From a virus, in IMG/VR virus record IMGVR_UViG_3300021368_000334, positions 1 through 20,002 of that record: 20,002 bases of DNA, one strand, 5' to 3'. Below, piece by piece: positions 15,016 through 20,002 of the stretch. The notes under the pieces were generated by a model. That model had not been told where the DNA came from and did no database searches. It saw only the letters and a list, made by a program, of their open reading frames with translations. The first letter of the stretch is position 1. Every line of letters starts with the position of its first letter. The position numbers and the translations under genes were made by a program.

Positions 15016-15828
15016 CTAGGTAAATTCGCGGAGCCTTAACACCTCTGCGACTACCTTATCTTTATTAGGATGTTTTGCATCCCAATATGGACCTCCCGGC
15101 ACTGTAAGCTCGTCTATTTGACGCTGTGCCTCTTCTGGGGTCATAACTAATTCTGTTGGCTCACCGACAAGCTTATCTTCGCCTATCTGCTCACCTAAAC
15201 TAGCAAACATTTTTACAATTTCTGGAACATCTCCTAGTAATCGCCCATCTGCTAATTCTATTTGATCAAACAATTCCGTACCGCCTAAAAACGTTCTAGC
15301 GGCATTTTGCGCTAATTCTAAACGTTGGTCAAAAGCTTTGCCATATTCTTTTTGCAATTCTTCAATACCAACTTGCCGCGCTTCATCAGCTTGTTTTGTT
15401 CTTAGATCTCTAAAGCCACTTTCTTGCTCCGCTAAGTAGTTAGCCAACTGACTAGCTTGATTTTGTGTCAAACCAGCCTCAAAAGCTCTTTCTCGCAAGT
15501 TATTAGCAACAAGTTCGTTTAAACCTTCAACTTGTGTAAAATCATAACCATCGGCACTTTCTGGCGCGCCTAGCTTTGTAAACACATTTCGCCATTCGTC
15601 AGGCGTAGAATGTTTGCCGGGCAATGCAATTTTGTCAGCGCCAATCATTCTTTGCGCGTGTACATAACTTTTTGCCAAAGTTGCTGGGTCTGTAAAATTA
15701 CGTAAAGATGGCTCACTACGTAAATCTTCTGGTAAACTTTCTAAAAAACTAACTGGTGCCGTTTCTGCTACAGCAACAGCTGGTGCAGCTTCTTGAGATC
15801 CAGCGTCTTGGATTACCTCTTCGCTCAT
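15016..15828 (-). CDS. Capsid assembly scaffolding protein
   Basis: The product has 270 residues, acidic and helical. The diagnostic part is residues about 27-100: FLESLPEDLRSEPSLRNFTD, LAKSYVHAQRMIGADKIALP, then TPDEWRNVFTKLGAPESADG. Residues about 110-190 are long charged helices (Glu, Gln, Ala, Leu), fitting an elongated coiled-coil body. The protein guides prohead assembly and is lost before packaging. AAAGGAA lies six bases before ATG 15828, which also overlaps the stop of the Bbp19-like gene (ATGA). It is followed by the structured spacer and the capsid gene, the usual order. Confidence 0.93.
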   Translation of the reverse strand: MSEEVIQDAGSQEAAPAVAVAETAPVSFLESLPEDLRSEPSLRNFTDPATLAKSYVHAQRMIGADKIALPGKHSTPDEWRNVFTKLGAPESADGYDFTQVEGLNELVANNLRERAFEAGLTQNQASQLANYLAEQESGFRDLRTKQADEARQVGIEELQKEYGKAFDQRLELAQNAARTFLGGTELFDQIELADGRLLGDVPEIVKMFASLGEQIGEDKLVGEPTELVMTPEEAQRQIDELTVPGGPYWDAKHPNKDKVVAEVLRLREFT

Positions 15829-16034
15829 TGTGGTTCCTTTTCTTCGGACAACATCCGCACGATCAGCAACACAGTTGCGCGTTGTCCTTCATTAAATGCA
15901 GTTTCATAAGGATCGTGGGAAAACGTGGTTGCCTCAAATCCAAATCTAGACTTGAGATCACTCAACACTTTTGCGCCATCGTCAGTATTAAACGTGCGAC
16001 GATAGCTTAGTTTTAACTCTTCTATCTGTTTCAA
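15825..16034 (-). CDS. Bbp19-like small phage protein, TTG start
   Basis: The product has 69 residues. The sequence SYRRTFNTDDGAKVLSDLKS, then RFGFEATTF and DPYETAFNEGQRATVLLIVR, matches the pattern I recall for the Bbp19-like phage family (named after a Bordetella phage protein). Its function is not known. The start is TTG at 16034, which overlaps the portal stop as TTGA. The only methionine of the frame lies near the C-terminus, so no other start would keep the domain. It ends in an ATGA overlap with the scaffold gene. A short GGAT is the only Shine-Dalgarno hint, so translation likely depends on the portal gene. Position between portal and scaffold suggests a part in head assembly. Confidence 0.85.
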   Translation of the reverse strand: MKQIEELKLSYRRTFNTDDGAKVLSDLKSRFGFEATTFSHDPYETAFNEGQRATVLLIVRMLSEEKEPQ

Positions 16035-17635
16035 ATTAATCCAGCCTCACTAACGGCTTTTAAACCCGGTCCAGCTTGCCCAACCAGTTCCGCAGCTTCT
16101 TGCTGTTGCTGAACTTGTTGCGCTTGCGCTTGTGCTTCAGCTTGCTCTCTTCTCATGCGCGCAACTTCCTCATTACTCTTAATTACACGCGCTGGCATAC
16201 CTGTAACCTCTACAAGATACTGCACAAGCTTGTCATCATCTAGATAATCCATTACAGGCGCAACCTGACTTACTTGCATCATAATTTCAAACCCACGCAA
16301 CATAGATTGTAAATCAGTAAGTTTTTGCGCTTTTGCTAATGGTGAAACGTATTCAATATCTATTTCTCTACCTTGTAGCTCCTCCGGCGCGGCTGGGAGG
16401 AGACCGTTACGGAGGAGCAATGCAAAAGATCTGGAGATTAACGGCTGGAGCAACTCCGCTTGCAGCCTACCCAATACAGGACCAAGCAGACGCATCTTCT
16501 CTTCATTCCTTTGCAAAACTTCCGTAGCGGTCATCGTTTGACTTTGACCGACTAACAACTGATCTACATAAAAAGCTTGACGTATAGCATTACGTCTTTG
16601 CTCTTCCATATTTAGACCAAGTGGATTATTCGCGCCTATATTTAAAGGCTCTAACCTGTCTCGCGTTCCTGTGCGATAAAAGTTTAACGCACCCGGCGTT
16701 GTTCGTACAGGCATCATAAAACCATCGTCAGGAACCATTAATGGTGGGTCAATCTGTTTTTGCGCTGCTTTAATTGTTGTTTCTGACATTTTATTAAGCA
16801 TCTTAACATCAGGCAGTGCAGTCATCGCCGGAGACCTACCGTATTGGCTAACGCTATCTTTTACAAAACGCGGTATCATAAACGGAAAATCATCAAATCC
16901 ACTTTCTGAAAGAAGCGTTAAGCCATCGGCAAGGTAATACACAGAAGCAATCGGTTTATCTTTTGCAATCTTTCCACCTACTTCACCGCGAGGGAATACG
17001 GCGTGTATTATCTCATGCTCTCTATACGGATCGTTTTTTATGTCTTTTTCTATTTTTTGTGGCAACATCTTTTGTTCAAACTGCATACTAATAGCGCGCG
17101 CAGACAATTTAAACTTACGATAGATTGTATCTACTCTGCCACTAGGGTTTTCACTTACACATATCTCCGCAATATGCCGGGAAGCAAAACGTAATCCATC
17201 AGGTTCAAACTCTACGTATAAAGCAGCTGTACCAAACACCACTAAATCATAATACAGTTCATGTATTTCTTGTTGAAAGTTTGATCTGTGAAACGCCTGA
17301 TACATTTGATCTACACACGTTTCTAACCACTCATTAGCAACATCATTGCGCTGTAACTCTTGATCGCGGTAACGCATAGAAAACCAAGGGGTGCTTGGGG
17401 AAGTAAGCATACCGTGTAAACTGCTAGACAGCAATTCAACGGCGTGTATAGCCGTACCATCATAAATTAATTCAGTACGCTTATCGCCTTGTGTTCTTTT
17501 CTTAACAATATCAGCTTTTCGCGGTAGCATATAATCCGCTAGCTCTTGCCAATGCTTTTCCCAATTAGATCTTTGCGTCTGTAATGTGCGGTAACGCCTG
17601 TCTAACTGTGCAACTAAGGGATCAATTTGTGCCAT
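16031..17635 (-). CDS. Head-tail connector (portal) protein, T7 gp8-like
   Basis: The product has 534 residues; T7 gp8 has 536. The N-terminus shows the family pattern: LDRRYRTLQTQRSNWEKHWQ, ELADYMLPRK, TELIYDGTAIHAVELLSSSL, HGMLTSPSTPWFSMR. Further on, LYYDLVVFGTAALYVEFE and FVKDSVSQYGRSPAMTALPD fit the stem and wing parts. The C-terminal region is rich in Gln, Ala and Glu (about 495-520), as usual for the helical barrel. The dodecamer forms the DNA channel of the head and is the terminase docking site. ATG 17635 overlaps the previous stop by one base (TAATG), with AGGAA seven bases upstream. A GC-rich patch with an inverted repeat lies within it near 16378-16418. Confidence 0.96.
   Translation of the reverse strand: MAQIDPLVAQLDRRYRTLQTQRSNWEKHWQELADYMLPRKADIVKKRTQGDKRTELIYDGTAIHAVELLSSSLHGMLTSPSTPWFSMRYRDQELQRNDVANEWLETCVDQMYQAFHRSNFQQEIHELYYDLVVFGTAALYVEFEPDGLRFASRHIAEICVSENPSGRVDTIYRKFKLSARAISMQFEQKMLPQKIEKDIKNDPYREHEIIHAVFPRGEVGGKIAKDKPIASVYYLADGLTLLSESGFDDFPFMIPRFVKDSVSQYGRSPAMTALPDVKMLNKMSETTIKAAQKQIDPPLMVPDDGFMMPVRTTPGALNFYRTGTRDRLEPLNIGANNPLGLNMEEQRRNAIRQAFYVDQLLVGQSQTMTATEVLQRNEEKMRLLGPVLGRLQAELLQPLISRSFALLLRNGLLPAAPEELQGREIDIEYVSPLAKAQKLTDLQSMLRGFEIMMQVSQVAPVMDYLDDDKLVQYLVEVTGMPARVIKSNEEVARMRREQAEAQAQAQQVQQQQEAAELVGQAGPGLKAVSEAGLI
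16378..16418. repeat. 8-bp inverted repeat in a GC-rich patch of the portal gene
   Basis: GCTCCTCC (16378-16385) and GGAGGAGC (16411-16418) are perfect inverted arms with 25 bases between them. A further GGAGGAG lies at 16396-16402. The segment encodes ALLLRNGLLPAAPEELQ with GC-ending codons unlike the codons around it. It may be only a codon effect or a recombined patch. Confidence 0.5.
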
Positions 17636-17838
17636 TATCTATTCCTATAACTGTTCATTAGACTAGGTTTTTTCATCTTTAAACCTTCAACAGAACCACC
17701 TTTTGTACGACCAGCCATTTTTTGATTTAGCTTTTCTATCGGGTCTATTGTTGCAACACCATTAAACGCCGCTGGTTGCATAGCATCTCTGCCCATAAGC
17801 CCGGCAATATTAGATGGTTGTTTTTTATTCATTAACAT
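17635..17838 (-). CDS. Small basic protein upstream of portal, unknown
   Basis: The product has 67 residues from ATG 17838, or 65 from the ATG at 17832. I do not recognise it. It is basic, with Lys/Arg clusters near the C-terminus (KMAGRTKGGSVEGLKMKKPS) and no membrane segment. It starts three bases after the stop of the acidic protein gene and its stop shares one base with the portal start, so it sits inside a coupled chain, which supports that it is translated. Small proteins between terminase and portal genes are common in such phages, but no function can be given. Confidence 0.65.
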   Translation of the reverse strand: MLMNKKQPSNIAGLMGRDAMQPAAFNGVATIDPIEKLNQKMAGRTKGGSVEGLKMKKPSLMNSYRNR

Positions 17839-17841
17839 TTG

Positions 17842-18720
17842 TTATCCAGCCAACAAAGATCGTCTTTGTCTTAATCTTAAATCTTCTTCTTCTTCATCTT
17901 CATCTGTTAACAACCCTCTTGGTGTTGTAGCAATTGTTGCTCGACGCCCTCTTGTGTACATCTCTACCGCTTCATCTTCTGCCGGGCCAACAGATATAGC
18001 AGCTTCCTTTTCAGCTTGCCCACCAGCCGCATCGCCAGCCATGCCACCACCAGACATAATGCTAGCTACATTTGTAAAACTTTCCGTGCCTTGCGTTGTA
18101 TCTCCTACTTGTGGGCCACCAAATGCAGCGGCTGCCGCCTCGCCTACTTCCGTTAATGCTTCTTCAGCTGCTTCGTCTTCGACACTATCGCCTAATTCTA
18201 TTTCTGTACCCTCCAGAACGTTTTCTTCAACAACATCATAAGCACCGTCTAAACCTTCTTCATCAACGCCTGTTTCAACTTCTGTATCGACCATTACTTC
18301 TTCTGACGCATTAGCCTCTGATACAGCAGCTATTTCATCTGCTAAACGTTTTACGGTTGCAACTTCATCAGCAGTTTTACCAGCCGCAGATTGCAAAACA
18401 GTTCCATCAGAAAGTGTAATAGTAGAATACTGATCACGACCGCCAAATAAACCGCCGCCGCCGCCAGCTTTTACATCCGCTTCAGTATAAGAAAGATCTT
18501 CCCCGGCTTGCGCTTTTTCCAATCCAGATTTAAAACTATCAAACGTAGCTGCTACCGCATTTCTAGCCCCACTTTTACTACTACCTTTTTGCGAAGAGAT
18601 AACCGACCGCCTACCGCTAGGGTCAAATTTTTCAATGATGCTATTACCTTTTTTGTAACGAGCAACATACTTAGTGCCGTCTTCAGCCGTAAAACTACCA
18701 TACTCTGTATAACTTGACAT
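17842..18720 (-). CDS. Acidic low-complexity structural-type protein, unknown function
   Basis: The product has 292 residues. ATG 18720 follows GGAGAG by four bases, a strong site. The N-terminal 60 residues look folded (YTEYGSFTAEDGTKYVARYK). A Gly-rich hinge is at 86-94. Residues about 135-195 are strongly acidic and Ala-rich, 220-235 are Gly-rich, and the end (257-292) reads TRGRRATIATTPRGLL, an acidic run DEDEEEED, then RLRQRRSLLAG. This end resembles a short motif (GR-STIL-TGP-GLLG then a basic RRKTLLG) that I recall at the C-terminus of small proteins near portal genes in many phages. It may therefore be a long version of that family, perhaps a head or head-tail part. That link is from memory and no role is known. 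Confidence 0.7.
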   Translation of the reverse strand: MSSYTEYGSFTAEDGTKYVARYKKGNSIIEKFDPSGRRSVISSQKGSSKSGARNAVAATFDSFKSGLEKAQAGEDLSYTEADVKAGGGGGLFGGRDQYSTITLSDGTVLQSAAGKTADEVATVKRLADEIAAVSEANASEEVMVDTEVETGVDEEGLDGAYDVVEENVLEGTEIELGDSVEDEAAEEALTEVGEAAAAAFGGPQVGDTTQGTESFTNVASIMSGGGMAGDAAGGQAEKEAAISVGPAEDEAVEMYTRGRRATIATTPRGLLTDEDEEEEDLRLRQRRSLLAG

Positions 18721-18730
18721 CTATCTCTCC

Positions 18731-20002
18731 TTACGCAGCCTCAAACGGATTGTAATCCATTTCAGCCATTTTCTGAGGCGCTTCCATACGCCCACCAGTT
18801 TCCCTAAGACCCACCGCCAAATATCTAAAAGCATCTGCCGCGTGACTAGAATAATCATGTACAGGCGTAGCCCTAAAGCTCCTAGTGCGCTCGTTATACG
18901 CCCTATGATATTGCCTAAGACACTCCAAGCCATACTTACACTTCTCTCTATCAAACCATAAACGCGGTATCAGCATCTGCGCTGCATGAATACCATCCTC
19001 TATAGGTAGCTTGGGAACCACGCGAAAATTCAAACCCAGATCCCACGCAACTTCTCTTCTGCTTTTTCCACTACCCAACTCACGAACTTCAATATCATGC
19101 GGCGCATTATGCTCACCATACAAGTAATTCTTAGAAGAAAGCACCTTACAATAATGCGGTAACCCTTCCCCACGCGCTTCATAATAATCAATTACGTGAA
19201 CAGCGCGCCCTATATTCTGCGTAAAAAATATTGCAGTGCTATCACCTACACCTAAATCCCACCACGTATCTACCCGAACAGACGGATCATAAGGCACATT
19301 CGTAATCCGACCACCAGCTTGCGCCTCTTCTAACTCTTTACCATATACCGCACCCGGTACATTCGCGTTCCAACTACATTCAAACTCTTGTGCATACTGA
19401 TCTCTCGACATCATAACCTTCGCCGCGTCAAGCTCTTCCTGATCCAATATGCCAGTTTCGCTAGCACGATACACCGCAGCTAACCAATCATCATTCGCTA
19501 CAGCTTCTTCATACTTTTCATAAAAAGCATTATGCCCCTTCGGGGTGCCTAGAAAAATACAAAACCCTTTCCGATCCGATAACGCCGGACGTAACACTTC
19601 TGGAAATACATTCTCCGGCATATCCGCGACCTCATCCATCACGCAGCCATCTAAATATATTCCACGTAAACTATCCGGGTTCTCCGCACCCAGCAAAGAA
19701 ATCCTAGCACCAGTAGGTAAATCACACCGCAGTTCCGTTTCATGGAAACGTACACCCGGTATCTTACCAGCGTATTCTTTTATATAATCCCACGCTACGT
19801 TCTTAGCTTGCCTATACGTAGGAGCCATATACGCTAGTCTAGGGTTGTTCTTCTCACACATTAACGCAGCACGTAATATATGATTAATCGCCCAGACAGT
19901 CTTACCAAACCTTCGGTGACACACCACAACGCCCCACCGCTTCAACGCCATCTGATTATGTAACTTACGCTGCAACTCCCTCGGCTCGTAAGGTATTTCA
20001 AT
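18731..20002 (-). CDS. terL: Terminase large subunit, ATPase and nuclease (N-terminus off window)
   Basis: Visible are 423 residues. The frame is open to the right edge, so the true start lies beyond it; the TTG at 19975 reads as an internal Leu within IEIPYEPREL, a usual opening of these proteins. Walker A is the deviant CHRRFGKT (visible residues 28-35), Walker B with the catalytic Glu is VMDE (121-124), and the coupling motif is LGTP (151-154). The nuclease domain shows WDLGVGDSTAIFF (Asp 249 as metal ligand) and HDYSSHAADAFRYL (Asp 390). The protein docks on the portal, pumps DNA into the prohead and cuts it. It ends ten bases before the next ATG. No small terminase gene is in view; it may lie to the right. 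Confidence 0.95.
   Translation of the reverse strand: MEIPYEPRELQRKLHNQMALKRWGVVVCHRRFGKTVWAINHILRAALMCEKNNPRLAYMAPTYRQAKNVAWDYIKEYAGKIPGVRFHETELRCDLPTGARISLLGAENPDSLRGIYLDGCVMDEVADMPENVFPEVLRPALSDRKGFCIFLGTPKGHNAFYEKYEEAVANDDWLAAVYRASETGILDQEELDAAKVMMSRDQYAQEFECSWNANVPGAVYGKELEEAQAGGRITNVPYDPSVRVDTWWDLGVGDSTAIFFTQNIGRAVHVIDYYEARGEGLPHYCKVLSSKNYLYGEHNAPHDIEVRELGSGKSRREVAWDLGLNFRVVPKLPIEDGIHAAQMLIPRLWFDREKCKYGLECLRQYHRAYNERTRSFRATPVHDYSSHAADAFRYLAVGLRETGGRMEAPQKMAEMDYNPFEAA

Noticed and set aside
19973-19975. TTG as the start of the terminase gene
   Set aside because: The frame stays open to the right edge and the residues before it (IEIPYEPRE) look like genuine terminase sequence.
1-20002. 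CRISPR array, insertion sequence, integrase, attachment site
   Set aside because: No evenly spaced repeats with unique spacers, no transposase or recombinase frame was found; the only repeats are within coding regions or very short.

Overview
The window is a near-continuous late (structural) gene cluster of a short-tailed, T7-like (podovirus-type) bacteriophage. All genes lie on the minus strand, so transcription runs from position 20002 towards 1. The assignment rests on the gene set: large terminase, T7 gp8-type head-tail connector (portal), scaffold, HK97-fold-type capsid protein, tubular tail proteins A and B, a set of internal virion proteins and a tail fibre with a T7 gp17-like N-terminus. 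Base composition is moderately AT-rich, lowest in GC in the internal virion protein genes. Style and composition recall phages of marine bacteria, but the host cannot be read from this sequence. TerL lies upstream of the portal, unlike coliphage T7, where it is near the end of the late region. No RNA polymerase, DNA polymerase, lysis, integrase or tRNA gene is visible.

Layout in transcription order (right to left): TerL (runs off the right edge); an acidic Gly/Ala/Glu-rich protein of unknown function; a 67-residue small protein; portal; a small Bbp19-like protein with a TTG start; scaffold; a 130-base structured spacer; major capsid protein; a putative head decoration protein; a rho-independent terminator; tail tubular protein A; tail tubular protein B with two Ig-like inserts; a GNAT-type acetyltransferase; three proteins in the positions of T7 gp14, gp15 and gp16; a further 830-residue virion-type protein; and a tail fibre that runs off the left edge. 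Genes are packed tightly, with many ATGA, TAATG or TAAATG junctions, so translational coupling is likely. The only real gaps are at 14886-15015, 13506-13550 and 1182-1235, and each carries a regulatory-looking signal.

The genes form one assembly line. Scaffold and capsid build the prohead on the portal, and TerL packages DNA. The decoration protein coats the shell, the tubular proteins and fibre form the tail, and the internal proteins are probably stored in the head and ejected with the DNA. The strong capsid ribosome binding site and the terminator after the decoration gene would favour capsid over tail expression.

The most unusual item is the 1088-residue product of 3725-6991 in the gp16 position. 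It has no recognisable lysozyme domain. Instead it joins a DdrB/ParB-like domain (GHQR motif) to a region resembling a RelA/SpoT nucleotidyltransferase fold, as in a polyvalent effector delivered into the host. Its gene also contains a sharply bounded GC-rich patch that suggests recombination. The second most interesting item is the structured spacer before the capsid gene, where the Shine-Dalgarno sequence lies in a hairpin loop.
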